60,956 nucleotides of DNA from Amphimedon queenslandica (taxonomy: Eukaryota > Porifera > Demospongiae > Haplosclerida > Niphatidae), in contig NW_003546347.1 of the NCBI RefSeq assembly GCF_000090795.2, forward strand, positions 138,618 to 199,573, written 5' to 3'. Numbering within the stretch: position 1 is the stretch's first letter; each line of letters starts with the position of its first letter. The notes under the pieces were generated by a model. The model was given only the letters and a program-made list of their open reading frames with translations, did not search any database and was not told the origin of the DNA. Made by a program: the position numbers and the translations under genes. Positions 1 through 11,317 of this stretch are shown here, piece after piece.

Positions 1-1043
1 TCACCTTGCAATGTAGAGTAGAATTTGCATGACGAGAGTAGGATTTTTATTTTGTATTTTCGCTGGTCGTTCGAAATCCTACTCAGTCTTGTTGTTTTTA
101 ATTTTTTATGTTCTTGTTTGTGTTAATTTAAAAAAAAAAAATTTATAATGTTTTTAGTTGCAACTGTGATACTTGTTGATTTTATACAAACAATAATTTT
201 CTTTATTAACGTTATGACTTTACAGCATTTATGAGAGACAGCAGTTAGAGCCTGAAATAGATATACTGAAGAAATATCTACTATACTGATGACAAGTGAA
301 ATTAATACTATAGTCTTGACTTGAACCTTGTTCAAAAAGCTCCATCTTCCCTAGCTATCTATTCCTGTTCTTCCTGATGTCAAAGTCATAATCATTGCAT
401 TATTATAACATTAATTATTGTTATTTTTTAAATGAAATAATTTATTAAACACTTCATAAAGGAATAATATGACGTTCTTTTAGCTGGAAACCTCCACTAA
501 GTAATGCAATTCATTCCAAGCATATCAAGCCTAGCTAGGTTAAAACATATATTGCTTTTCCCTGTTCTGAGATCTGAGCATGCGTGACCATGCCCAAATT
601 TTGGAGCACATGCTTCCATAATTAACAAAATGGGTAACTTGGCCTGATACAGCAGCCATAATGTCACTCTTTCTTATCGTGGAGAATGATCTTAGGGGAC
701 ATGGATCCGCTCATATACTGTTAGAGTAGAGTGGTGTAAGAATTATACTTCTAGGAAGAGTCAAGATCAAGATACAGTTTGCCAACTGAAATGCCAGGAC
801 TTTCTTGATAATGAAGATAGAAAAAGGTGGCGGCTGGTTCACCGAATTTTAGCTTTTCTCTTAGACTAGGTTTAGAGCCATACTATTGGTACCAATGGAG
901 TCCTGTGGTCAAGATGAGGTCCTCTAAGAAGTCTGGTAAGCATAGGAGCTCGTTTTCCTGGTATAGCAAGGCTGCAAAAGTCGTGGCAGCCATTTTGTTT
1001 GGGGGTGAATCCTACTTAGTAACTCTACCGTGTTACTAATAGC
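1..1043 (+). repeat. Direct repeat copy A (~1.04 kb), left end outside window
   Basis: Aligns almost throughout with 2123-3196, in the same order and orientation. Shared landmarks are AGTAGAATTTGCAT near the left end, the CTATTCC/TTCCTGATGTCAAAGTC block, ATTTTGGAGCACATGCTT in the middle, and GAATCCTACTTAGTAAC at the right end. The right end holds an imperfect palindrome built on AGTAAC...GTTACTAA. Neither copy shows TG...CA ends or retrotransposon coding, so they do not look like LTRs. Classification unknown; it may be a non-autonomous DNA element or a duplicated promoter-containing segment. Confidence 0.8.
883..993 (-). CDS. Small conserved ORF in repeat copy A (36 codons)
   Basis: Opens with an ATG at 993 in the context AACAAAATGGCTGCC and begins MAATTFAALLY. 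It contains LCLPDFLEDLIL and ends at a TAG at 883-885. The equivalent ORF in copy B (3036-3146) has the same length and stop position, with about nine codon differences, three of them silent. A GT lies just before the stop (TGG|TAC region), so this could be a first exon. No family is recognised. A chance ORF preserved by recent duplication is the main alternative. Confidence 0.3.
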   Translation of the reverse strand: MAATTFAALLYQENELLCLPDFLEDLILTTGLHWYQ

Positions 1044-1993
1044 TCTAAGCTTGCCAAAGCTGTCTACTTCTTTCATAATATCTTAAGGTGCATGTACTTT
1101 ATTCTACATGACAATGATGGCATTTTGAGGATGCTTTTGCCTTTTCAGACCAATTTTAAAAAGTCACTATTATTTTACCTTTGACTATCATTATTATTAT
1201 AATTTGCCTAAGTTTGAGCTGGTTTTTTGATAAAATACATGTTTCTGAATGTATGCTTGTTTGTACATGTATTTATGTAGTAATATACATGTATTTCATA
1301 TTGATATTGGTTTAGTGTTTAAATGTAGTGTGACACAAGTTATGCTTTATGAGTTGTCTGATCTCATAGGTGAAATAGTGATATGACTATCAATCTTAAT
1401 GTACATGTAAAACCCCCAATGTCCAGATATTATTACTGCTTATTATCATCAGCATTGTCAGTTTTTTAGCCCACTCCAATTTCATCCATTTCAGAGGCAG
1501 AGGCGGCACGTAGCCTCATTCAATTTTGTATCATTGACATTTTTAATTGCCAATGCAGACGGGAATGTTGAATCTATGAATGTAATTGGAGTTGACTTTA
1601 CATGTGATTAATTGTACATATCCTTCTTTTACCTTGCATGTGTATGCTATGTACCAAAATTAATGATTAATGCAACAAGTTATGCCATTAGGCTTGCGTA
1701 AGCTCTGAGTTAATAACATCTCAATGTAGCTCACACAAATTCCATGCAGTCACTTCATCTCTATGTAACTATGAATGAGTGAAGAATGAAAATCTACATG
1801 TACTAATGTCTAAGACTGCTAATTTATACACACCTATGCCACAATTAATTATGATTACTGAACCTTAAGCCTGGCCTTTTACTTCTTTAATAACTTTTGC
1901 CATTTCAATACATTGTTTTACTGATTGTTTTGATAGTAATAGACAGGACTAACAATTCCTTTTAGTAAAACTTGTAGAATCCATTATTTTACA
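1044..1993. other. No gene seen; AT-rich spacer between repeat copies
   Basis: Contains several TACATGTA palindromes and short T/A runs. No ORF shows family resemblance and no splice-consistent exon was found. Confidence 0.6.
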
Positions 1994-2083
1994 AGAACTT
2001 AAAAAATTAAAAAAAACAAGATTGAGTAGGATTCCAACGAGAATACAAAATGAAATTCTACTCTCGTGATGCAAATTCTACTA
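1994..2083 (-). repeat. Inverted arm matching the left end of repeat copy B
   Basis: The reverse complement of this stretch matches 2140-2232, from AGTAGAATTTGCATCACGAG through CCTACTCAATCTTGTT, with only scattered differences. With a spacer of about 56 bp, the two arms could form a large hairpin. It looks like the terminal part of the same repeat family in opposite orientation, abutting copy B. Confidence 0.8.
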
Positions 2084-2122
2084 TAAATTGTACTTTTAAT
2101 GTTATTATTTAAAAATTAGAGA

Positions 2123-3196
2123 TCAGCTTGCAGTGTAGAGTAGAATTTGCATCACGAGAGTAGGATTTTCATTTTGTATTTTCATTGGTCGTTCGGAATC
2201 CTACTCAATCTTGTTCTTTTAAATTTTTTATGTTCTTGTTTGTGTTGAGTTTCTAAACTATTTGTATGTTTTTAGTTGCAATTGTGATACTTGTTGATTT
2301 TACACAATCAATACTTCTTTTATTATTTTTATGACTTTACAGCATTTATGAGAGGCAGCAGTCACAGCATTAAATAGATATGTTGACGGAATATCTACTA
2401 TACTGATGACAAGTGAAATTAATACTAGTCTTGACTTGAATCCTTGTTCAAGAAGCTCCATCTTCCCTAGCTATCTATTCCAGGCTGTTCTTCCTGATGT
2501 CAAAGTCATAATCACTGCATTATAATATCATTAATTGTTTTTAAAATAATATAATTCATTAAACACTTGATAAAAGAATTATATGTAAGATTAATACCTT
2601 CTTTTAGCAGGAAACCTCCACTAAGTAATGCATTTGATACCAAGCATAGCTAGGCTAGGTTAACACATTGATTGCTCTTCCCAGTTCTGAGAACTGAGCA
2701 TGCACGACCACGCCCAAATTTTGGAGCACATGCTTGATGCTTCTATAATTAACAAAATGGCGATGGGAGGTAAGTTGGCCTGATACAGCAGTCATAACGT
2801 AACTTTTTCTTATCTTGGAGAATGATTTTAGGGGACGTGAATCTGCGCATAGACTGTTAAAGTAGAGTGGTGTAAGAACTAGTCTTGTTGCACCAACCAA
2901 TGTTGGGATACACCTCGCCAGCTGAATTGACAGGACTAACTTTCTTGATGATGATGAAGATGAAAAAAGGTGGCTGAACAAAACGGCCAGTTTGTCAATT
3001 TTTGAATTTCCTCTTATACATGGTTTAGAGCCACGCTAGTGGTACCATTGGAGTCCTCTGGTCAAGATAAGGTCCTCTAAGAAGTCTGGTAAGCACAGGG
3101 GCTCGTTTTCCCGGTATAGCAAGGCTGCAAAAGTTGTGGCAACCATTTTGTTAGGGCTGAATCCTACTTAGTAACGTTACCTCGTTACTAATAATT
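2123..3196 (+). repeat. Direct repeat copy B (~1.07 kb)
   Basis: Second full copy of the repeat at 1-1043. It differs by scattered substitutions and small indels. For example, it has an extra GCGATGGGAG after ACAAAATG near 2755, which is followed by a consensus splice donor GTAAGT. The right end again carries GAATCCTACTTAGTAAC followed by GTTACTAA. A short, more distant relative of this right end lies near 48.5 kb. Confidence 0.82.
3036..3146 (-). CDS. Small conserved ORF in repeat copy B (36 codons)
   Basis: Counterpart of the ORF at 883-993: begins MVATTFAALLY, contains CLPDFLEDLIL, and stops at TAG 3036-3038. Length and frame are intact in both copies although the DNA has diverged. The start context AACAAAATGGTTGCC resembles a YY1-type initiator. 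Function unknown. Confidence 0.3.
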   Translation of the reverse strand: MVATTFAALLYRENEPLCLPDFLEDLILTRGLQWYH

Positions 3197-3939
3197 TGGT
3201 AAAATTTATTACATTTTGCTTGAAAAAAATTTTGCGGTTCATTCAAACTATTACTTAATGGCACTTTATGTCACAGTCACATGCCCTTCTCACTTTTTTG
3301 TCTCCTCTCTCTGTCTCATTACAGATGCAATGATACCCATGACAATTGATGGTACAGTGTGGTTGATTCAAACTATGATTGAGATGAAGGATTTGTCTGA
3401 TCTGTTTCAAAAGCAGTCCAGGTTTTAGGTACATCTAGCCCTCTCTGACTTTAGAGTCAATTGCTGACTTCTCATTAGCTCTTGTTTCTCACAGAGACTC
3501 GTGGCAGGTAATGATGATATATATTATTATTTTATGTAGCTACATGTACATACATGTTGTAAAATGTACATAGTTTGGAGTTGTTAATTTGGGCAAATTG
3601 CTGTTTACATTTTAAGGTTTTCGAAATTAAAAATTGTTATGAAGGCTGTTTGTTGTTTTACCATGCTCACATCTTAAATAAAAATTTTAGTTTACGTTAA
3701 AATTTTACTTGCCTAAATTATCTACTTGGTGGTACGTATGTACATGTACATGCAGGATGTGTAGTTCTTTATTTATATGTATGTAATTTTACTACGTGTA
3801 TTTTTGTTCTTTTACATTTGGATGTACAGTGATGTGCACATGTACGTAGATACGTGAATGTACATGCACACAGTTTTTCATTTTCTGTTGCTACATGCAT
3901 ATTAGTTGTAATCAAATTAATTAATCTTCATCTTTAATT
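3197..3939. other. No recognisable gene
   Basis: An ORF at 3216-3428 has no recognisable domain. The rest is AT-rich with ATGTACATGTACAT-type repeats around 3735. Nothing else supported. Confidence 0.5.
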
Positions 3940-4170
3940 GTGACCGAGACTGACAAAAGGTAACCATTGCAGATTTTAATATTAATCATTATAATGAAAA
4001 ATATCAAACTCTGAGTGCCCTGAGAAACAAGCATTACTTCGTATAAGTTTCATAGTAGCTTTTTCCATCCTGTGGAATCATTTCATGATAATTGAATCTC
4101 AGGAAGTTAGATTTTTGTGGCTACAAGGATAAACTTTACCACCGCCGTATCTTTTGTCAATTATGGTTAA
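3940..4170 (+). mobile_element. MITE, GTGACC family, diverged copy
   Basis: Starts GTGACCGAGACTGACAAAAG and ends CTTTTGTCAATTATGGTTAA. These are degraded versions of the terminal repeats seen at 4429 and 35624. The interior (CATCCTGTGGAATCATTTCATGATAA region) aligns with the copy at 35624 in the same orientation. Flanked by AATT on both sides (3936-3939 and 4171-4174), consistent with a 4-bp target duplication. Confidence 0.8.
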
Positions 4171-4339
4171 AATTGATACAACTGTATCACATACTGTGTG
4201 TACATGTACATGTAGATATATAATATGAAGCAGTTACCTATTCATCCTTGTGAGCTGGGAGTAACTGAATGGAATGATCATTCCTCTCATACAAAATGGT
4301 GTTACTATGGGCATTCAATGGAATGGGTTATTAAACTAG

Positions 4340-4428
4340 CACTTCAGTAGGCTAATAATGATAATAATAATAATCATAGTTAATAATAATAATAATAAGA
4401 ATAATAATAATAAATAATAATAATAATT
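4340..4428. repeat. (TAA)n-type microsatellite
   Basis: Imperfect run of AAT/TAA triplets, abutting the next MITE. Confidence 0.85.
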
Positions 4429-4665
4429 GTGACCATAATTGACAAAAGGTACCTTATGGCAGATAGGAAAATTGATCTTTATAGCCTTAAAAATCATACT
4501 TCCTGGGCTCCATTTATCATAAAATTGCTCCAGAGGATGCAAAAAGTTACTATGTAACTTTTAGAAACAATTGTTGACTAACAGAGCACTCACAGGCTGA
4601 CATTTTTTATCATAATGATGAATTTTAAAATCCGCCATAAGGTACCTTTTGTCAATTATGGTCAC
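4429..4665 (-). mobile_element. MITE, GTGACC family, 237 bp
   Basis: Begins GTGACCATAATTGACAAAAG and ends with its reverse complement, with GGTACCTTATGG continuing the inverted repeat inward. Its length of 237 bp equals that of the copy at 35624-35860. The interior is in the opposite orientation to that copy. AATT flanks both ends (4425-4428, 4666-4669). It encodes nothing and must depend on an unidentified transposase. Confidence 0.9.
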
Positions 4666-4669
4666 AATT

Positions 4670-7364
4670 ATTATAAATAACAACGATAATAAGTTATACT
4701 TTATTTTATTGCTTTTCTACTATTTTTCCTGGAATGATTGTTGATAGGGATGATGGTTAGTTCTTGATAATAGTCAACTAATTAATTGATTAACATTACT
4801 ATTAGCTAGTGCATCAACTTGAGGCTCTATGCTATTGGCTATGTTGTCACGAAATGACTCTGTCCCTTTTTTCCCTTCCACTTCCTTCCCTCTTCTCCTC
4901 TCCTTACACTATTATATTGACTGACAGATGGGGCATTGTTGGGAATCAATATGGGATCAAAAGGGGATCAAAAGAAAGCAGGTTAAAATTCAATCTCGAA
5001 AATTAAGAAGCTGTAGAAATTATTGTATTACAAGGAAGTATTAACGCATGTTAAAGCCACTTATTTTACTGTTATTGATCTGGTGTGCACTCATTTTTTT
5101 GCCTCGCCAGCAATTAGTGTGGGCAAGAACTATGTTTCTAAGTATGTTATCTGCAGACATTTGGTCAAGCGCTTGGTGCATGTACGTAAGCACAATGAAG
5201 CAAAGCTTTTAAAGTACTTACATTTATAATCAAGTTTTAAAAGTGCTTTTAATCAGAGCAAAAAGTTCATGTGGATAATGTACATGTACATGTAGTGGTT
5301 ACACAGTTCAGTAAAATTGTAGTAACAGTAGTACACCAGTTTAGTAGCACGTTGCATGACAGTGTGTGTGTAACATGTATTGGTATCACATGTACAGTGT
5401 ACAATGAACTACTATAATTGTAATTTTACTTCATTGCCTCAGGATTAACTAGAAATTAAATGTAAGAAATTTTACTTGGTACATGTACATGTTCCTCATG
5501 ATTTCATTTGTTCTTCTAGTTAATTCTTTGCTAAATACACAATTCCCGTGTCATTGAATAAAGTGCATCATATGACATGTACATGTATTTGCAAGTTGTA
5601 TGACATACTCAATACATTGGTATCTTTCTAGTGCTGGAAAATTATTTACATAATATTCCTTGCCCCAGTGACTACTGAAATTAAATAAATTTTCATCATC
5701 ATTGTCATCATTATCCTTTGGATGGTGATGAAAATTAGGTACTGAGAAGGTGTCACTGGAGTTTCTTATAGCTAGAAATTTAATTATTTAGTGAACTTAA
5801 TTTGACTTAAATGTTTCAACAAAAACATGCTTTGTTCATTGATTAACTTGTCCAATTCTTCAAATGCCGAGTGAATAAGGAAACAATCCTATACATTTAC
5901 AGTACAATAAACAGTAAAAGTAACTTACCCCTATTTTCTCGCACTAAATATTTCCTTTCTGGAAAGTGTTTGATTATTGCACTTCATATAATAACTCACA
6001 GCTCAAATTTATTATTAATTACACTTTATGTGGTACATCATACCTAGTTGCAAGAATCCATTGCTTTATTGTTTCATTTGCATGAGTTTCAAATACTCTT
6101 ATTTTCTTCATTATAAATTCTTACTAAAAATATTTTATGGAACATGTACATGCACTTTTGATATTAAGTGTGCAGCATAGTAATTGGTCCTGTGTGCAAC
6201 AAAATATTTTATTTGTCTTTGGTAGTAATGTACTGCAGCCTAACAAAAAACCCTGCATATGTTTGTTGCATTTGTAAAGTGTATCTATATGATGTAGTCT
6301 TATATCTTAGTGTTGTTTGACTTGGAGCCCAGCATCTTCTTTTAGGCAGAGTCTCATTTTTAAAGAAATGATTTGCCAAATGGAACCTTATGCTAAATAA
6401 ATTTCTTTCTTATATTCTGCGGTAAATGCATGCGCATTGCACTTGAGTACTTGATGAAAAGTTACAAGTTGTAAAATTCGTTTAACTGGTTTTGGGATAC
6501 AGTGCATTTGTTTGAAGACTATAATGTACATGCATAGATTAACTGTTCTGCAATTCATTGATGTACATATCTAGGTGTGAACTTAGATTAAATTTCCTTT
6601 CTGCTATAGTTTGAAGAATTGGTTTATGGGACTAAAAGCATATCATTTTACCCTTTTTCTGGCTACAAAAACAGAACAAATTATGTGTGTACTACTATGA
6701 AGCTGTTGTTTACAGCATTGCATCATGTAGATCGGTTAATCTAAGGGAAAAATCTCACGATCTCAGTCTATTTGTGCTTTATAACGTGAGACTCTCCTTT
6801 TTTATTGCACACAAACTTTCTCTTTTCACTTCATTTTTCATTATGAGAATTGGAGGCGTTGTCACTATTTTTATGTATGTTTCTTTGAGCAGCTTAGCAG
6901 TTTCCTGAAAAGTTTGTAAATGAGTGAGTATAATGGCACTCACAGTTTACATCTATTATCATGCCATCCTTCTGGTTATATTTTTAGGTGGTGTTGTTTG
7001 CTGGATACAGTTGGTAGCTCATACTATAAGGATACTTTGTCATGTGGAAGTTAAACTAGTTTTGAGTACACTTTATTTATTGTAACTCAAGACCTTTGCT
7101 AAATATACTCAACCTGGATACAGTAAGGAAGTAAGCAATGCACACTTGGATAATTTTCTTTGTCATAGATTTTTACAGGCAAAATTATCTTCATTGTTCA
7201 TTGATGATTAAAATCTATTACTAGAAGTATTTGTAAATTTTAGAATTTTTCATATCTTCTTATACATAAAAGGTGATGAATATGTGAAAGGCACGCATAA
7301 TACATTGTTTCAAACTATATGGGTGAATTTCTGTACAATTATGACAGCAACTTTAAATTGCAAT
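4670..7364. other. ~2.7 kb with no recognisable gene
   Basis: AT-rich, with at least five ACATGTACATG palindromes (near 5280, 5480, 5578 and 6144, among others). ORFs at 4809, 5023 and 6687 are short, lack domain resemblance and show no splice-consistent neighbours. Confidence 0.5.
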
Positions 7365-7493
7365 AATGAGTATGTAATTAATGAAACATTTGCGAAACAA
7401 ATAATTAGAATTAGAACTAATACGGCTTGGGGGTTAAGCGCGCGCCACAACGGCCACATGGTACACACTACGTACTGTAGTCGACAGCTTATT

Positions 7494-8020
7494 ATGAGTA
7501 GTCACAGTAGCTTAACTGAAACTGACGTTCCAGGAGCTTCTCATGGTGGTAGACATCTCAATTCATTAAAAGTAGAGGAATTAAAAGATGGCTTTTATGT
7601 AGAGGAGCATCTCTACGAGGCAAAAAGTCTGACTTGGTGCTAAGGTAAGCTATAGGGCCTCATTTTGGCGGCCAGTATTTCAGCTGCATTTTACGTTGTG
7701 GGCATATTCAGTCAATTGAAGTATCTACCAATGGCAATACATTATCTATGAGAGCTAAGTGCCTTCCAGAAATGAGAAAGGATAGAGTTTACAAGTTGAA
7801 TGTATCAAGTTCAATGGTACAAGTTCAATTGTTTGCTTCTTCTGATTTGTATAGCTGGTGTGATTTCTGTGTTTACACAAAACATGGTGTTATGGTAGAG
7901 AGAATTATTCCTGATTATGACTGGGTAGAAACAAACATTCATGTACTTAAAGAATATTTTGTTTGCCACATTCTTCTTGAGATATTGCACCCAGTACTTA
8001 AACCACCATATTATTTGTGA
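7494..8020 (+). pseudogene. SAP/YqaJ-nuclease partner ORF, internally deleted
   Basis: The first exon (ATG 7494) carries a SAP-like motif (NSLKVEELK, continuing one base out of frame), indicating a 1-base loss in an A run near 7577. It ends at a consensus donor AAG|GTAAGC. A 39-bp intron (7645-7683) ends in CAG, and the second exon resumes in compatible phase. After LPEMRKDRVYKLNV the protein jumps directly to a YqaJ-type C-terminus (WCDFCVYT, VERI, KEYFVCHILLE), ending at 8020. The whole nuclease core expected between these parts is missing, probably by internal deletion near 7805. Non-functional as seen. Confidence 0.75.
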
Positions 8021-8113
8021 CTTAAACATATAGTTGATCTACATCAATGTAATGTATTACATAATATATATATATATAATAAATATACATAAAGATAATT
8101 TCTAAATTTATAA

Positions 8114-9498
8114 TCATGAGCATAAAGGAGGCCAGAAATTAGATAATACTGCACAAACAAAAAATATTTGATTAGCTAAATCAGTCAGTGAAGATGGTAG
8201 TGATCTATCAAATATATGGAAGTTCTTAATTCTTCCCATCATTCGTTCAACATGCACACGTTCTGAAGCTATTCTACGAGTTTCTATCATTTCATTTGCA
8301 TCAAGCTGGCTTTTGCCTCTTAAAAATGGTGGTATGTTAACTTTAACTCCAATAGGAGTCAAATCATCCTGTATGTCAAAACCTCTGTCTGCCATTACAC
8401 TGTCTCCTTTCTCTAGCAACTTCAAAATACCACTAAAATGAATCAGTTTTTTATCTGATATACTGCCAGGGTAAAGATCAGATACAAATGTTACTGCACC
8501 AGATGGAGATATTCCTACTAAAACCTTGTAAGTGTTATCATTTTTATATGTAGAAAATGTTAACTGTTGCACATCAGGAAGAGAAGGCTTTTCTACATAT
8601 ATCTTGCCAGCATCTATTATCACTCGTGTGGAAGGGTATTTCTCTGAAAAATGAGCTGGCATACTGTTATTGATAACTTGCCTTGGAGGCCATAAAGGAA
8701 TTTCCTTAAATTTAAGATTCAGAAAGTTGATCCAAGTAGTAAATATTCTAGATACAGTTGAGCAACTTATGTTAAATCTATCAGCCAAATCTTCTTCAAA
8801 TAGACCAAGACGTAATCGAACCAGAACCATAAAAAACTCTTCAAGTGGTGCAAGTGCTCTAGGTCTTCCTCTACCTTTAAAGTCTGCCTTTATCTCAGAT
8901 TTACCTCCATTCCAATATATTAGGTTGTCTACTGCAGGGCCCAAAAACCTATAGCAGGCATTTAAACTTTGCAGTGAAGGAAATCCCGTGTAGTATGTCT
9001 CTTTATTTCTTGCCACTACATAGCTAAGACAAAATTTACATGATTCCAGTTTAAATTTTAGCTTTTCTATTTCATTTTTAAACTGAAACTTCTCTGTTTT
9101 CAGTACTTCAACTTGCAAATTGCTCTGCGGATTTGACGTAGTCATGCATGTAGATGCATCAACCATGTGACATGATGATGATGGCTCTTCTTGCTGCGGT
9201 GAGGCTACTGTTGATCTTACTTTTGGTGGCTTTCGTTGCTTCAATAATACTTGGTTCAATACAGCAGGTAAATTTTCAGTTGGGAACTCGTCAAACCTCA
9301 GTTGGCGTCCATTAGATTCGATGAAGTGGCCCGGGCACTGCAAACTCGAGAGTTAGCATTGATGGGTAGGTTCTTCCTCCTAATTTTATGCACCCATATG
9401 TTTAAGAGATTCTTTCTCTTTAATGGAAGACGAAATGAAATCCTTGGATGTGTAATCGAACTATTAGTACAGCCAGGAACAACACAGTAGTGTGGCAT
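8114..9498 (-). pseudogene. THAP + DDE_Tnp_4 transposase, frameshifted in the THAP finger
   Basis: Starts at ATG 9498 with MPHYCVVPGC, the first two THAP cysteines. The second half of the finger (QCPGHF, the C-X2-H) is read in another frame, so about 9335-9350 carries a frame change that looks like a ~5-base insertion around TGCAGTGC. Downstream is one open frame of about 400 codons to 8114: a helix-turn-helix (RLGLFEEDLADRF, TVSRIFTTW), then a DDE_Tnp_4 nuclease with IIDAGKIYVEKP (first Asp), VMADRGFD (second Asp) and ERVHVERMMGRIKNF (Glu). Only the finger is broken; the nuclease frame is intact. Confidence 0.9.
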
Positions 9499-9609
9499 TA
9501 CTACATTTGTACGTGAGTACTTTAATCGTCTTTAAGCAACACCCCCAAGCCGTATTAGTTCTAATTCTAATTATTAGTTTTGCAACTGCCTCATTGATGT
9601 ACCTCTCAT

Positions 9610-11317
9610 TCATGTATTTGTCCCTCGTTCATGCAGTTAGCCAAATTCAAATTCGTAAAAAGTGAAACAAGTAATTCTAATTTTAAGAAAAACAATATGA
9701 CTTCAGATATACAAATTTGGTGGGTCATGCAAGGCACTATACAATCGTTTATTGTTTTGCATGTTGTATAGTTTTGATTCTGTCAATGCTTTTTTCACAT
9801 TTAAGTTACAGCCACTTATTACATACATGTATGCTTCCTATTATGCCAAGTTTGTAAAGTATTTGTCCTGTAAAAAATTATTTGCAGACACATTTATCTA
9901 TATAAGTTCTGTCTTTAATGCTAGGACAAATGATAGTTAGAAAAATAATAAATTTCTATTTCTGTTTTTTTATGTAGTTTTATTTACTCAATATCTAGAA
10001 ATATGCTTACTAAAGTATATAGTTGCATTGAGTTAAATATTGATAATAATATACTGTACTTGTACATTATTTGTCAACATTGTCAATTTTGTATGACTGC
10101 TCTGCTCTCTTTCATCTTTTTTGCTCTTTTATCTGGATGTCTGATGATAGTGCATGATTCCATGAATTTGGAGAATTGTAAGAATCAGACGTGATGAATG
10201 GATGATGTCATTTTAAGTCGATTTTAAGTCATTTTAAGTACTGTTAGGACAATGAAGTTATACAATAGTTGTAATGTTACAGTACCTACATGTAGGCATG
10301 TTTATGGCTAGTTATACAATAGTCATAATGTTACATGTAAGCATATCTTTCACTCTTAGCATGCTGTTTAGGTGCTTTATTTATAGTTTTTTTGTTATAA
10401 ATGTAACGTACACTTATGTGCCTTGCTGGTGCACTCTGTTGCTCTAATTTGTAGTGTACAGCCATTGAGAGCTTGTTGACAATAATAATAAATTAACCTA
10501 TTGTATTACCAATAAATATTGTTATTAAAGAATAAAATTTTAAACAATTTATCATTAAAACCTCATGTAATATTACAGTAACTTAAAAACAAAAGATTGT
10601 AGAGCTAGTCCACTATGTAGAAGTAGTACTCTCAACCAAGTTTTTTCGGACCTATTACAGTACACACATATAACATTGAAGTTGATATATGCAAATCGAC
10701 ATGTAGCTAGACACACTGAAAAAGGTGGACTGATGCTTGTAAAAATGTGCACAAGGCAAAACACAAATTTGGCAATGATGCATGTCACAAATTATTAATA
10801 ATTAATAAACATGAATCAATTAGTACAAAATACGTTCTGTGATTCTACAGAATTATCACTACTATGCTAGTCATAAACTTACTACAAATGGAGTGAAAAA
10901 CATGAATCGTGTTAAGTTGTACATGGTAACATGCACGTATGAATATAAATAAACAGGAAGTGTAGATATCACAGCTAAAATGTTATCAATGCAGCAAATA
11001 CTATATAGAATTATGACTCATGACTAATGAAACTGATTTTATAGAATCATCACTGCTATGAAACAATCACCATGAAGCTATTGTAGGTCAATTCAAAAAC
11101 CATTTTGTGTGCTGTATACAGTGGAAGACAAAAGAATTTCATATGTTACAATTAAGAAATGCATATGGTATGCTTCTAAAAACGATCTGCGATGTGTACA
11201 TCATGGTTGAAACGAACAAGGGAAAAAACATTTATACGATACATGTACGATTACAGAAGGTGTGCCGAACGATACATGTGATCTACAAAGGATAGTCTGT
11301 CACTCAGGCTTTCTACG
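9610..11317. other. ~1.7 kb with no recognisable gene
   Basis: Several ORFs of 60-70 codons (9752, 10003, 10573) are low-complexity and unsupported. Nothing else seen apart from AT-rich spacer. Confidence 0.5.

Larger units (their letters stand above)
7365..9609. mobile_element. ISL2EU-type DNA transposon (THAP-DDE + SAP/YqaJ)
   Basis: Bounded by a long terminal inverted repeat. The core AATACGGCTTGGGGG lies at 7420-7433, and its complement at 9541-9555. The match continues outward through TAATTAGAATTAGAACTA and less perfectly to about 7365 and 9609. The minus strand encodes a THAP + DDE_Tnp_4 transposase. The plus strand encodes remnants of a SAP/YqaJ-nuclease protein. This pair is the known gene content of ISL2EU elements. 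The target duplication could not be fixed because the TIR edges fade. Confidence 0.85.

Noticed and set aside
2655..2981. 108-codon minus ORF as a gene
   Set aside because: Low-complexity start (poly-Ser), no domain, and not kept open in repeat copy A.
1..3196. The two 1-kb direct repeats as LTRs of a retrotransposon
   Set aside because: No TG...CA ends, no primer-binding site, and no gag/pol between them; an inverted arm abuts copy B.
3216..3428. Possible exon after ...ATTACAG
   Set aside because: Acceptor-like sequence and an open frame, but no partner exon, no domain and ordinary composition.
8670..8954. Plus-strand 94-codon ORF
   Set aside because: Antisense shadow of the DDE_Tnp_4 transposase.
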